A DNA stretch of 64,000 nucleotides from Protonemura montana (Eukaryota; Arthropoda; Insecta; Plecoptera; Nemouridae): contig OX387609.1 of the NCBI GenBank assembly GCA_947568835.1, positions 191,001 to 255,000 of the forward strand, read 5' to 3'. Shown piece by piece: positions 52,486 through 63,917 of the stretch (positions are counted from its first letter, which is position 1; each line of letters begins with the position of its first letter). A model generated the notes under the pieces. It was not told the DNA's origin. It searched no databases and saw only the letters and a program-made list of their open reading frames with translations. The translations under genes were made by a program, and so were the position numbers.

Positions 52486-55400
52486 TCTAGAACACCACCT
52501 TTATCATGAAGACCAGAGTGCAACATGTGATCTCTTGTCTTAACTGCAATAGCATATAAATCACCACGGTCAACAGCCACCCTTGACTTTCTAGAACACC
52601 ACTTTTATCATGAAGACCAGAGTGCAACATGAGATCTCTTGTCTTAACTGCAATAGCATATAAATCACCACGGTCAACAGCCACCCTTGACTTTCTAGAA
52701 CACCACCTTTATCATGAAGACCAGAGTGCAACATGAGATCTCTTGTCTTAACTGCAATAGCATATAAATCATCACGGTCAACAGCCACCCTTGACTTTCT
52801 AGAACACCACCTTTATCATGAAGACCAGAGTGCAACATGAGATCTCTTGTCTTAACTGCAATAGCATATAAATCACCACGGTCAACAGCCACCCTTGACT
52901 TTCTAGAACACCACCTTTATCATGAAGACCAGAGTGCACTATGAGATCTCTTGTCTTAACTGCAATAGCATATAAATCACCACGGTCAACAGCCACCCTT
53001 GACTTTCTAGAACACCACCTTTATCATGAAGACCAGAGTGCAACATGAGATCTCTTGTCTTAACTGCAATAGCATATAAATCACCACGGTCAACAGCCAT
53101 CCTTGACTTTCTAGAACACCACCTTTATCATGCAGACCAGAGTGCAACATGAGATCTCTTGTCTTAACTGCAATAGCATATAAATCACCACGGTCAACAG
53201 CCACCCTTGACTTTCTAGAACACCACCTTTATCATGAAGACCAGAGTGCAACATGAGATCTCTTGTCTTAACTGCAATAGCATATAAATCACCACGGTCA
53301 ACAGCCACCCTTGACTTTCTAGAACACCACCTTTATCATGAAGACCAGAGTGCAACATGAGATCTCTTGTCTTAACTGCAATAGCATATAAATAACCACG
53401 GTCAACAGCCACCCTTGACTTTCTAGAACACCACCTTTATCATGAAGACCAGAGTGCACTATGAGATCTCTTGTCTTAACTGCAATAGCATATAAATCAC
53501 CACGGTCAACAGCCACCCTTGACTTTCTAGAACACCACCTTTATCATGAAGACCAGAGTGCAACATGAGATCTCTTGTCTTAACTGCAATAGCATATAAA
53601 TCACCACGGTCAACAGCCACCCTTGACTTTCTAGAACACCACCTTTATCATGAAGACCAGAGTGCAACATGAGATCTCTTGTCTTAACTGCAATAGCATA
53701 TAAATCACCACGGTCAACCGCCACCCTTGACTTTCTAGAACACCACCTTTATCATGAAGACCAGAGTGCAACATGAGATCTCTTGTCTTAACTGCAATAG
53801 CATATAAATCACCACGGTCAACAGCCACCCTTGACTTTCTAGAACACCACCTTTATCATGAAGACCAGAGTGCACTATGAGATCTCTTGTCTTAACTGCA
53901 ATAGCATATAAATCACCACGGTCAACAGCCACCCTTGACTTTCTAGAACACCACCTTTATCATGAAGACCAGAGTGCAACATGAGATCTCTTGTCTTAAC
54001 TGCAATAGCATATAAATCACCACGGTCAACAGCCACCCTTGACTTTCTAGAACACCGCCTTTATCATGAAGACCAGAGTGCAACATGAGATCTCTTGTCT
54101 TAACTGCAATAGCATATTAATCACCACGGTCAACAGCCACCCTTGACTTTCTAGAACACCACCTTTATCATGAAGACCAGAGTGCAACATGAGATCTCTT
54201 GTCTTAACTGTAATAGCATATAAATCACCACGGTCAACAGCCACCCTTGACTTTCTAGAACACCACCTTTATCATGAAGACCAGAGTGCAACATGAGATC
54301 TCTTGTCTTAACTGCAATAGCATATAAATCACCACGGTCAACAGCCACCCTTGACTTTCTAGAACACCACCTTTATCATGAAGACCAGAGTGCAACATGA
54401 GATCTCTTGTCTTAACTGCAATAGCATATAAATCACCACGGTCAACAGCCACCCTTGACTTTCTAGAACACCACCTTTATCATGAAGACCAGAGTGCACT
54501 ATGAGATCTCTTGTCTTAACTGCAATAGCATATAAATCACCACGGTCAACAGCCACCCTTGACTTTCTAGAACACCACCTTTATCATGAAGACCAGAGTG
54601 CAACATGAGATCTCTTGTCTTAACTGCAATAGCATATAAATCACCACGGTCAACAGCCACCCTTGACTTTCTAGAACACCGCCTTTATCATGAAGACCAG
54701 AGTGCAACATGAGATCTCTTGTCTTAACTGCAATAGCATATAAATCACCACGGTCAACAGCCACCCTTTACTTTCTAGAACACCACCTTTATCATGAAGA
54801 CCAGAGTGCATCATGAGATCTCTTGTCTTAACTGCAATAGCATATAAATTACCACGGTCAACAGCCACCCTTGACTTTCTAGAACACCACCTTTATCATG
54901 AAGACCAGAGTGCAACATGTGATCTCTTGTCTTAACTGCAATAGCATATAAATCACTACGGTCAACAGCCACCCTTGACTTTCTAGAACACCACCTTTAT
55001 CATGAAGACCAGAGTGCAACATGTGATCTCTTGTCTTAACTGCAATAGCATATAAATCACCACGGTCAACAGCCACCCTTGACTTTCTAGAACACCACCT
55101 TTATCATGAAGACCAGAGTGCAACATGAGATCTCTTGTCTTAACTGCAATAGCATATAAATCACCACGGTCAACAGCCACCCTTGACTTTCTAGAACACC
55201 ACCTTTATCATGAAGACCAGAGTGCAACATGAGATCTCTTGTCTTAACTGCAATAGCATATAAATCACCACGGTCAACAGCCACCCTTGACTTTCTAGAA
55301 CACCACCTTTATCATGAAGACCAGAGTGCAACATGAGATCTCTTGTCTTAACTGCAATAGCATATAAATCACCACGGTCAACAGCCACCCTTGACTTTCT

Positions 55401-55957
55401 AGAACACCACCATTATCATGAAGACCAGAGTGCACTATGAGATCTCTTGTCTTAACTGCAATAGCATATAAATCACCACGGTCAACAGCCACCCTTGACT
55501 TTCTAGAACACCACCTTTATCATGAAGACCAGAGTGCAACATGAGATCTCTTGTCTTAACTGCAATAGCATATAAATCACCACGGTCAACAGCCACCCTT
55601 GACTTTCTAGAACACCACCTTTATCATGAAGACCAGAGTGCAACATGAGATCTCTTGTCTTAACTGCAATAGCATATAAATCACCACGGTCAACAGCCAC
55701 CCTTGACTTTCTAGAACACCACCTTTATCATGAAGACCAGAGTGCAACATGAGATCTCTTGTCTTAACTGCAATAGCATATAAATCACCACGGTCAACAG
55801 CCACCCTTGACTTTCTAGAACACCACCTTTATCATGAAGACCAGAGTGCAACATGAGATCTCTTGTCTTAACTGCAATAGCATATAAATCACCACGGTCA
55901 ACAGCCACCCTTGACTTTCTAGAACACCACCTTTATCATGAAGACCAGAGTGCACTA
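52486..55957. repeat. 104-bp satellite, ~33 units
   Basis: Highly uniform 104-bp units contain CTAGAACACCACCTTTATCATG, split by variants, and GAGATCTCTTGTCTTAACTG. One variant unit (GTGCACTATGAGATC instead of GTGCAACATGAGATC) recurs at intervals of 520, 416, 624 and 936 bp, all exact multiples of 104, which shows block-wise amplification. Identical 65-codon minus-strand frames beginning Met-Ala-Val-Asp are a repeat by-product (104 is not a multiple of 3). Confidence 0.97.
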
Positions 55958-56534
55958 TGTGATTTCTTATTACCTTAAGAAGGGTGGTTTTCCAGATATC
56001 CGCATTCCAACATATGTGTTCCCACCCTTGGTCGACTGCAGCCGAACACTTGCCAGTATATATAGTCCAGTTTTTGAAAGCAGTAGCAAGAGAGTAGCCA
56101 GTACTGAGCCAGTAAGAACACCTCCACGTCAGTCGTCGTCAAAAGGTAACATCTTGTTAAATCACGTTTAGACTTGTAATTCTGATTGATAGAAATACAC
56201 AGAAACTTATTCAATTTGCCAATTTCCCAACAAGTCTAGTTTTTCAACTAAAGTCTGATTTTAAACTGATCAAGTGCGACGCTGCAAGAATCCATTCCCC
56301 TGGTGAGTTACTTGATAATAATATATACTTGTAAAATCTCATGCATAAATTCAGTGATTGTCTGTAACCACTTTTATACCTCTTTTCAATTCTTTACCAC
56401 AGTATCATTTTCTAAACTTGTCATCTGTTCCAATTTTTCATCGCCTATGCTTCTAAATAAAATCCATTTATAAATTCCACGTAACGTTTGTAATTCACTG
56501 TAAAAATCGGGATACCGCCCGTCGAACCCTCGTA

Positions 56535-57140
56535 TTGATTTCCTCCGAACTTTCGGTTTTCATTGAAATATCAAAAGGGAAAACCTATGATATGTGTACC
56601 TACTTGAAGACAAGTGTGAACTTGAAAGTGATAGTGGAAAGAGCGTGCAATGAAGCAAAGATGCTTAGCGGTAAGGATTGGCTAATTGTACTGGGGAGAT
56701 CTAACGATTTGATGAGGCCGTTACCTGAAACACAAGCAACCATCACAAGCAACCATCACAAGCAACCATCACAAGCAACCATCACAAGCAACCATGAATA
56801 TTCCAATCAGCAGGAAATGCAAGCTTATCGTCAACAACGTAATTCGACGTAAGTTCCAAGTCTCACAGATTGATGATTATTCACGCATTAAGCAAATCAA
56901 TCTTCTAATTCACAATACAATAAATTTGGTGAAGGATAAATGCTGCTCTAACATCAGAATAAACTTTCTTGACAAAAAAATCTTTGATAAGCACCTTAGT
57001 TATGATGGTACACACCTCAACGCACAGGGTAAAGAAGCATTGTGTGACTCGATAGTGCATTTCCTTCCCATCATCAGACTTACCAAACCTGCTAGTGTAA
57101 TGACCGGCCTAGGCCCTAGAGAGGTGGCTCGGGCAGAATA
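56535..57140 (+). pseudogene. Non-LTR retrotransposon ORF1 with SGNH-hydrolase-like domain (broken)
   Basis: The first part carries GKDWLIVLGRSNDL, resembling the Gly-x-Asn-Asp block of SGNH esterases. After a frame change the second part carries CSNIRINFLDKKIF and LSYDGTHLNAQGKEALCDSI, with the Asp-x-x-His catalytic block (here DGTHLN). SGNH-type ORF1 proteins occur in CR1/L2-like elements. A 13-bp tandem repeat (about 5 units of ACAAGCAACCATC, 56,736-56,795) interrupts the frame between the blocks, and sequence between them is missing. The endonuclease-encoding ORF2 follows about 260 bp downstream. Confidence 0.6.
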
Positions 57141-57399
57141 ACATTCGAGCCAAGGTTGATAACAATCACTATAGATCTAGTACAGCTAATGAAAAAAAGA
57201 ACACTTGTTTAGACAAGTGGGTACTGATAATGGACAGGAATACAGGAAAATAGAAGACAAGACGTGGAGAAAACAAGAAACTAGACCAGCAGAGAAGAAA
57301 GAAAAACAAATCTTCTGGCGCGGAAATGTTCAAAAACATTGAGCGGTCAACGCAACTGGAACTGTGACGGGATCCACTAATACGGTCAAACTTTGACAT

Positions 57400-57781
57400 G
57401 TAAATATTACAAGTATAATAAACCAGTTCGACGCACTTGAGCTCGAACTATCAATGTTAAATGATAACATAGATCTACTTTGTCTGTCCGAGCACTGGCT
57501 CTCGGGAGACATTCCCAGAGTAGCATCCTTCGATAATTACAAACTAGTATCATAGGTATCATAGGTATCATAGGTATCATAGGTATCATAGGTATCATAG
57601 GTATCATAGGTATCATAGGTATCATGTTTCAGTAGAAATAGTAAAAAGGGCGGTGGTACCGCTATCTATGTAAATAATGTCTCGAAGTTGGTCTGCACTC
57701 CCAGAAATGACATCAATCTAAGGGCAATCGAATCTGAATTCGAAATATGCGCAATTGAGTTGAAGTCTCCTTGTAATATTA
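57400..57781 (+). pseudogene. LINE ORF2 endonuclease, N-terminal part
   Basis: The plus strand encodes LNDNIDLLCLSEHWLSG, with the LSEHWL block of AP-type endonucleases of CR1/Jockey-like elements, then GGGTAIYVNN and FEICAIELKSP. The frame is interrupted at 57,548-57,625 by a 9-bp microsatellite that inserts stops and at 57,782 by an antisense LINE fragment. Confidence 0.72.
57548..57625. repeat. 9-bp microsatellite in LINE ORF2
   Basis: About eight perfect copies of TATCATAGG. The array creates a TAG in every unit of the endonuclease frame, yet the flanking frame resumes in register after it, since 9 is a multiple of 3. Confidence 0.95.
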
Positions 57782-58279
57782 TTTTATTTATTTATTGATT
57801 TTATTTCCGTAACATACATGTTATTACAGTTATACTTCGTCAAACAATATAAAATTATTAATCATCATTAAAGAATTCTTCTATGTTATAAAACTCCTTG
57901 CCCATTAGGTAAACTTTCACTCTTTTTTTTTTAAGTTTTTGGGGCTGTCTATGTCTCTTAGACTGGCGGGCAGCGTTTTAAATAGTTTTGCTCCCTTAAA
58001 ATAGAGGCCCGATTGGTAGAGTGCCGTTCTATGTGACTGGCAAGTTGGCAGTTGCCTAGACCTAGTGCTGTGTACATGAGAGTCTTGATTTATGAACAGA
58101 GAAATATTGGTTTTAACAAATGTGACAGCTTCTAAGATATACAGGCTGGCTAGTGTGAGTATATTAAGCTCTCTAAATGCCCCTCTACAACTGATAATTC
58201 TTGCTTTGCTGGTGATAACTCTGATAGCGTGCTTCTGTAGTTTGAAAACCTTCGTCAGCTCCGATTTATAATCTTTACT
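57782..58279 (-). mobile_element. Antisense LINE 3' fragment nested in LINE ORF2
   Basis: On the minus strand this encodes the C-terminal part of a reverse transcriptase (KVFKLQKHAIRVITSKARII, FKGAKLFKTLPASLRD), then a short 3' end with AATAAATAAATAAAAT tail at the plus-strand left border. The host endonuclease frame stops at 57,781 and resumes near 58,280 with CYKPPK. It is a 5'-truncated insert of a different LINE. Confidence 0.7.
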
Positions 58280-58420
58280 TGCTACAAGCCCCCAAAAGCC
58301 TGAATACTGACTACTGGCTACTGACTGTCACATCTGCTAAACCTGTTGAACCACATAGGGCAACAAAACCTCTTCATCTGTGGAGATTTTAATAAAGACA
58401 TCAACGATCAAAAACTATCC
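58280..58420 (+). pseudogene. LINE ORF2 endonuclease, middle part
   Basis: Continuation with CYKPPK and NLFICGDFNKD, the latter being the GDFN block of AP endonucleases. It is interrupted at 58,421 by the Harbinger element; the frame resumes at 62,456. Confidence 0.72.
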
Positions 58421-58647
58421 TTAGGCCCGGTTTTACCAGTTCTCATATCAACTCCCAGTTAGTCAACCCTGAGTTCAGACATAACTCAGAGTTGGAAAGT
58501 TTTGAGTTTTACCACACACATCCATCTTAGATTTAAGTAACTCGCAGTTTGAACATGGCTGTCGATTTTTTTCCTAATGTTGGTACTGATCAAGCGGGAT
58601 TTGAAGCTAAAAACGTCACGTGACATACTGTTATTTTTACATTGAAA

Positions 58648-60337
58648 ATGGCGGAGGTTTTGAAGAAGAAGTGTCGTAGCGACAATTTTACCTTTGAAGA
58701 CACGAAAAGAATGATGAAATTGGTTAGAAAGTATGAGACAGTAATAGAATGCAAGAAAACTGACAAATTCACATGGAAACATAAGGTAAGCAAGTACCGA
58801 TAATCAAACATCTATTGAAAATAATAATGCCAGTCATTGGAGATGAAGAAAAAAGTACTGAAATTTATCTAGCAACTGAAATAATTTGTGATAATGTTGT
58901 GCCTAATGTTGACTACACTTGGATTTGCTATTTAAGTAATTATATTTTATTAGAATGATGCCTGGAACAAACTGGCAAATGACTTTAACTCGGGCACAAA
59001 TAGCCACAAGTCAGCAGCGTCTCTGCAGTCAAAATTCAAAAACATGAAACGGGACTATCGTGTTTGGGCGGCAAAAAAAAGGCAGTCGCTGTTTGCTACT
59101 GGAGGAGGCCCCATGCAAGATATACCGCCACATCCATTTGCTGACGACATGGAGGCACTTATATCGTTGTCCACACATGGAATCGATAATAAATATGACA
59201 CCGACGGAACCTATTGTGAGTGCAAACATAATAGAATACTGAATAATTCTCAAGTACGCATACCTACCTTTGAATTTGGGACCAAATTATCTTTTTGTTA
59301 TCACGCTTGCAGTGCAGTCTGTCAAGGAAAAGGTACATGGATCCGAAGAGGAAGGTTCGGAGATCGATGAAGATCTAGCTTCGACGCCTCAGGTAAAATA
59401 AAACCCTCTCATTTTCGATTATCAAGAGTAGGTACATAGTTATGTATCTTTATTATAACTATTTATATACAAGTACAATGAAAATTGGAAAGATAAAGGA
59501 AATGCAGCTTACCAAGAAAAAATGAAAATTGGGCTGCGACAGAACTCGTAGATGTAGCCCACTGCCTTCGTTAGTTACATGAGAAGCTATTTCCTCACAC
59601 ACAGGTGGATGACACACAGATGGATGCTCCTCCGGATGTCGCCACGGAGCCTGTTGTGATTTGGGATGAGAGCGTTCCATGTTCCAATAATTTATCTCCA
59701 ATCAATTGGTGCACTTATTCGCCAAACATGTTGAAGCAACCTTTGCATAAAGCACTGGTTGTACCAAGAGGTACTACACATTTACATTAAGTAACATTGC
59801 AATCAGCAAGGTACTATAATCATTACATCAATTACCTTTCTACGTAGGTACTGCACCTTCAATCTCCGTTTCGGATCAGCCATCGGGTAGCAGGCACACA
59901 GCTACAATAGGTAATCATGCATCTTTTATTTCCAACAATTAACTTTATTGTGATTTGTGAGACACATTTTCTTGATATGTGGCTCTGATATAGATCCACA
60001 GAAGCAGAAATCAATATTCAAAGCTGGAACAAACCGACCATCATTAAAAGCCTTTGCCAAAAGCAAACCTGGATCAGTGAACGCAGACAAATATGCAGCA
60101 CTTGCTGCAAAGAAACAAGAACGTGTTGCTCAAGAGATTAAAATACTGGCAGAGAATCAAAAATTGAAAGTGGAGAAACATAAACAAGAAACCGAATGTT
60201 TTAATTTACAAATAATGAACATGAACAGTGTCCAAGCAATGTTTGAGGAGAAACATAAGAGAGAAATGAAGTTATTAGATTTGCAAATAAAATCTCAGGA
60301 GATGGATATCGAAAAGAAGAAGAAAGAAAATAAATGA
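58648..60337 (+). CDS. Harbinger Myb/SANT-like DNA-binding protein
   Basis: A six-exon model with consistent phases: 58,648-58,785; 58,954-59,215; 59,313-59,392; 59,605-59,770; 59,848-59,910; 59,994-60,337 (TGA). The N-terminal ~100 residues form a trihelix/Myb-SANT-like domain (NFTFEDTKRMMKLVRKYE, then WNKLANDFN, LQSKFKNMKRDYRVW), followed by a PHPF...GIDNKYD stretch usual in the partner protein of Harbinger transposases. The middle is acidic and Pro-rich. The C-terminus is a Lys/Glu-rich coiled coil (QEIKILAENQKLKVEKHKQE). In this superfamily the partner binds the subterminal repeats and brings the transposase to the nucleus. A polyadenylation signal AATAAA lies near 60,390. Confidence 0.85.
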
Positions 60338-60530
60338 AACGTCCGGCAAAGAAATCACTTTTGCTGTAATTTCACTTTCAGTGCAGATTTAAATAAATAT
60401 ATTGGAAATGTTGTCTGTTAATTGTTATGCGTCAAAAATTGCCTTGGCAAATTTGCAAAATTTTCAAAACTGGTTTCTTATTGAAAGAAGGAGGAAATGT
60501 GTAAACATGGAAAACCCCATGTCAAAATGT

Positions 60531-61849
60531 TCAATTTAGGAGAGCTTGAAAATGGTTCTGGATAAGGTTTTGCCGCATAGCCATGTCCTCATGCACTTCG
60601 GGCAGATTTTCTGGTATGATTTGATCTTGCTCAATGTTCACATCTTGGCCAAGTTCAGGATCAGGTGGAGGAAGGGCTTCTTCAGCATCGCATGCCATAT
60701 TGTGAAGGACAGCTGTGGCAACGATGATGGGGAGGACGTGGTCAACACGGACCTTCATTCCAACGGACAATATGGGAAACCTCCGTTTCCACACACCATA
60801 TTGTCGTTCCACTACGTTTCTGGTACGGATTTGGGATTCATTGTATAGCTGCTCGGCTTGGGTGGCAGGATTGCGGAGTGGAACTAGCATGTAATTGCTA
60901 GAAGTGTAACCGGAGTCTCCAAGGATGAAGCCACCATTCATCTCTCCTCTGTCAAAACGGCCCTTAACTGCCGAATTGTTAAATATGGTTCGATCGTGAG
61001 TTGAACCAGGCCAGCGGGCCACAATATCCATAATTCGAAGATTTGGAGCAGAAATAGTTTGGACGTTTATTGAAAACAATCCCTTTCGATTCCTGAAAGT
61101 TTCGGCCTGGTCACCACCTGGATTGTGATATCATAAAGAATCAAAGATAAGTAAATAGGATTGCTTAAACTTACTGGTAAGTGGGGATGAAACTGTTTCG
61201 GAATGTAAGTGTAGCATTTGTGATAGATAACGTAACTACCTACCATGCAAAGCACGTCTTATAATACCAAGAGCAATGCTAGGGAAGCAAGACTGCAAAA
61301 TGTAAACTTTACTAACCATTATCTACTTTCTATGCTTACTTACTTACCTACTGATTGTATCTTGATATGGGTGCAGTCTATCACGGCTACTACTTTTGGA
61401 AACCTTGCGATGGCGTAAAACTTCTGCTGTAACTCTTCAAACTCCTCGGGAGTTGCTGGGAAACGTATCACATCACGGCCCAAGCTGGCTATAGCTGCGG
61501 TAACTTGATGAATAATGACGCATGCTGTGGATTTGGTTATTCCTGCAAAATCCCCAATGGCAATCAACATAGTTCCTAATGCATAAAACCTTAAAGTCAA
61601 CAAAAGACGATTTATAGGTGACACTGCATAGTTAAAATCGGAAGGTGCCGAAATTTCAGCTTCAATTTGGTTCAGCAATTGCAACACAGTAGGCTTGGTT
61701 AGGCGAAACCGAATAAAAAATTCTTCGTCGTTCCAAACGTTGAAATTGTCTGGTCGGGGACGAATTCTTCGTGCTGCTCGTCCACCCGCTGCAATGTTTG
61801 CCATAATCTCGTCTTCTTCATCAGACTCATCGTCTGTCACACCATACAT
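60531..61849 (-). CDS. Harbinger DDE transposase
   Basis: Two exons, 61,348-61,849 and 60,531-61,117, joined in phase across a 230-bp intron (GTAG|gtaagt; ccag|GTGG). The start is the ATG of MYGVTDDESDEED. The N-terminal helix-turn-helix-like part contains NRLLLTLRFYALG and ITKSTACVIIHQV. The DDE_Tnp_4 core has all three acidic residues in context: VVAVIDCTHIKIQ (Asp), FILGDSGY (Asp) and TRNVVERQYGVWKRRFP (Glu), plus RNRKG, FSINVQ and WPGSTHDRTIF. Length is about 363 residues, normal for HARBI1-like transposases. No stop or frameshift is visible. It is convergent with the Myb-like partner gene in the same element. Confidence 0.93.
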
Positions 61850-62455
61850 GTTGAATCAGCTACAAGACAGTAACAGAATATTACTTTACTTCCAGTCTTG
61901 ACAGAAGCCCACATAGGCAGTAGAGAACTAGAAATCTTTAGATATGCCAAGACTGGCAATAACGATAGATTTATTATCATGTAATAATGTCATATATTAC
62001 CTGTCTTGCTATCAGCATAGAAAAATAAGCCTTCAGACTTCAAACAAACATCAGTAAAGTTCACAAAGCAAATTGGGCGTGAGGTCTGTGTCATATGCCA
62101 AACGGACAAGTGTCAACACCAAATGGGAGGTTATGTATCACTCTTTACAAATGGCGGTATTCTTTCGAACACGGAATTAGGATTCCAGATATCTTTCTTG
62201 ATTCACGGTGATTAATTAAACACTTGCACTGGTTTTTAAAGCGTCAATAATTTTTATTTCACTTGCAAACATTTGATGTGGTGTATGTCAACCTCGAGTT
62301 ATCTCTCTTGAGCGCCAGTCGAAGTACGAGTTAAGACAACTCAGAGTTGGGTGGCCAACTCCAAGTTAAAAATAATGGTAAAACGCCTAACTCCCAGTTT
62401 TAACCTAAATCGAACTTTAAGTCTCAGATAGGAGAACTGGTAAAACCGGGCCTTA

Positions 62456-62880
62456 ATGTTTTCAGAAACGGTACTGTTAGGAAACTGCAGACTCCTCAAT
62501 AAAGAAGCCACAAGAGTAGCAATAATGCAACTGAAAACTATGTCTGCCTCAATTGACAACGTCATTACGAATAACAAGTGTGTTAATCAAATAGCACACG
62601 TGGAATTAGGGCTGTCAGACCACAAGGCCCAATTGATATACATTAATATCCCCAATCCTTCAATCACTGGTAACAACAAGCATGAATCGGAAGATAACGT
62701 TAAACTCATCAAACGCACATTTAAACAAAATCAAATAAATAGATTATTTCGCCTTTCTATTAAGAGAGATTAATTGGGACTCCCTATATATGCAGAAACT
62801 GATATGAATCAAGCTTTCAACGTCTTTCATTCAATTTTTATGAAGTCCTTTGATAGAGCCTTTCCAAAAAGACAAAATAA
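62456..62880 (+). pseudogene. LINE ORF2 endonuclease C-terminal part and linker
   Basis: Resumes the frame interrupted by Harbinger. The hallmark HVELGLSDHKAQLIYI contains the SDH block of AP endonucleases. Then follows a linker toward the reverse transcriptase (AFNVFHSIFMKSFDRAFPKR) with a stop near 62,771. It is cut at about 62,889 by the inverted-repeat element; the reverse transcriptase domain is not present. Confidence 0.72.
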
Positions 62881-62888
62881 TCACAAAC

Positions 62889-63247
62889 ATTTTATTATTA
62901 ACAACACTATAACCTTCTCAAAAATTGATGCCCAAACGCGGACTCGAACCCTGATCTCCGCCTGTCGCGGGTGTTGCTCTAACCAATTGAGCTACTTGGA
63001 CCCCGATCTCCACCTGTCGCGGGTGTTGCTCTAACCAATTGAGCTACTCGAACCCTGATCTCCGCCTGTCGCGGGTGTTGCTCTAACCAATTGAGCTACT
63101 TGGACCCTGATCTCCACCTGTCGTGGGTGTTGCTCTGAACCATTGAGCTATCTGGACACTGGCATTTTGAGACGATTTTAGGTTTTTAACGAGTCTGCGT
63201 TTGGGCATCAATTTTTGAGACGGTTATAGTGTTGATAATAATAAAAT
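62889..63247. mobile_element. 359-bp inverted-repeat element with tRNA-like tandem core
   Basis: The left arm 62,889-62,946 (starting ATTTTATTATTAACAACAC) and the right arm 63,190-63,247 are inverted repeats matching over about 58 bp with only a few mismatches. Between them lie four 52-bp tRNA-like units and a short unique stretch ending TTTTGAGACGATTTTAGG. That last stretch is also found right after the tRNA-like array near FBXL4 (13,668-13,700). It resembles a MITE-like element. The word TAATCACAAACAT occurs just left of the left arm (62,878) and again at 63,293, which may or may not be a target duplication. Confidence 0.75.
62945..63150 (-). repeat. 52-bp tRNA-like tandem repeat, site 4 (4 units)
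   Basis: Minus-strand TAGCTCAATTGGTTAGAGC per unit. The outermost unit ends in a well preserved B-box/T-arm GGGTTCGAGTCC, closer to a real tRNA than the units in the long arrays. It may therefore be nearer the ancestral form of the satellite. Confidence 0.85.
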
Positions 63248-63480
63248 ACCCCGCGCATTGCAAGCGTTTGCAATTTAAATACGATTTCATCCTAATCACA
63301 AACATAATCACCATAAATCAAATAAAAAACGGAAGTTTAGTCCTAATCTTATCTCTATGTCAGTGGAAGTTAAGAAACAGTATCTCAATTATAAATCTAC
63401 AAAGAAAGAACAAGACAATATCATATACAAAAAAACATGTATAAAACGAGTCGTTTTCTTTATTTGAAACTCAGTTTAGG

Positions 63481-63917
63481 ATGGCATCTCAAACCTGGCA
63501 AACACCTTTTAATGCAATCATTGTAGGTCCTAGTGGCTCGGGGAAGTCCACATTCCTCTCCCGTTTCATTAAAAATGTTGACCAAATGGTTGACAGAAAA
63601 TTTGTAGAAATTATTTATTGCTATGCAATCAATCAGCCTCTGTACGACAGTGTTCAAGACAGTAGACTGAGAGTGAGGTTTCACGAGGGAATCATCAAAA
63701 GTTGAGAGTTTGATCCGAAAGACGGTCCCCGATTATTAATTCTTGACGATTTTCTAACTAATATCAACACTGACGTAGTAGAATACTTTGTTCAGGGTGG
63801 ACAATGACATCATGGTGACGTATCTGTGTTTCTACTCACACAAAACATATTTTCTCAGGGAAAAGGTAACCGTGATATATCGATAAACAGTCATTACATT
63901 GTGTACATGAAGAGCCC
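63481..63917 (+). pseudogene. FtsK/HerA-type (A32-like) packaging ATPase gene fragment, broken
   Basis: Starting at an ATG, the frame has a Walker A motif GPSGSGKST about residues 17-25, then a Walker B-like LLILDDF, a sensor-like LLTQNIF and the tail YMKSPRD. This order and spacing match the small DNA-packaging ATPases encoded by Polinton/Maverick-type elements and related large DNA viruses and their endogenous copies. Two in-frame TGA codons, at 63,703-63,705 and 63,805-63,807, interrupt it, and a 28-bp tandem repeat replaces its end. No polymerase, integrase or capsid gene is in the remaining window, so the parent element cannot be named. It is a degraded endogenous copy. Confidence 0.6.

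Larger units (their letters stand above)
58421..62455. mobile_element. PIF/Harbinger DNA transposon, apparently complete
   Basis: The ends GGCCCGGTTTTACCAGTTCT (from 58,424) and the inverse complement (to 62,452) are perfect terminal inverted repeats of at least 21 bp, flanked by TTA on both sides (58,421-58,423 and 62,453-62,455), the target duplication typical of the superfamily. The element is 4,029 bp. Subterminal regions share further CTCAGAGTTGG / AACTCCCAGTT words. It carries both genes expected of the superfamily: a Myb/SANT-like DNA-binding protein (+) and a DDE transposase (-), with intact frames. It is inserted in a dead LINE endonuclease gene. Intactness suggests recent insertion. 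Confidence 0.95.

Noticed and set aside
52365..55908. Serial identical 65-codon frames
   Set aside because: One frame repeated per 104-bp satellite unit; not a gene family.
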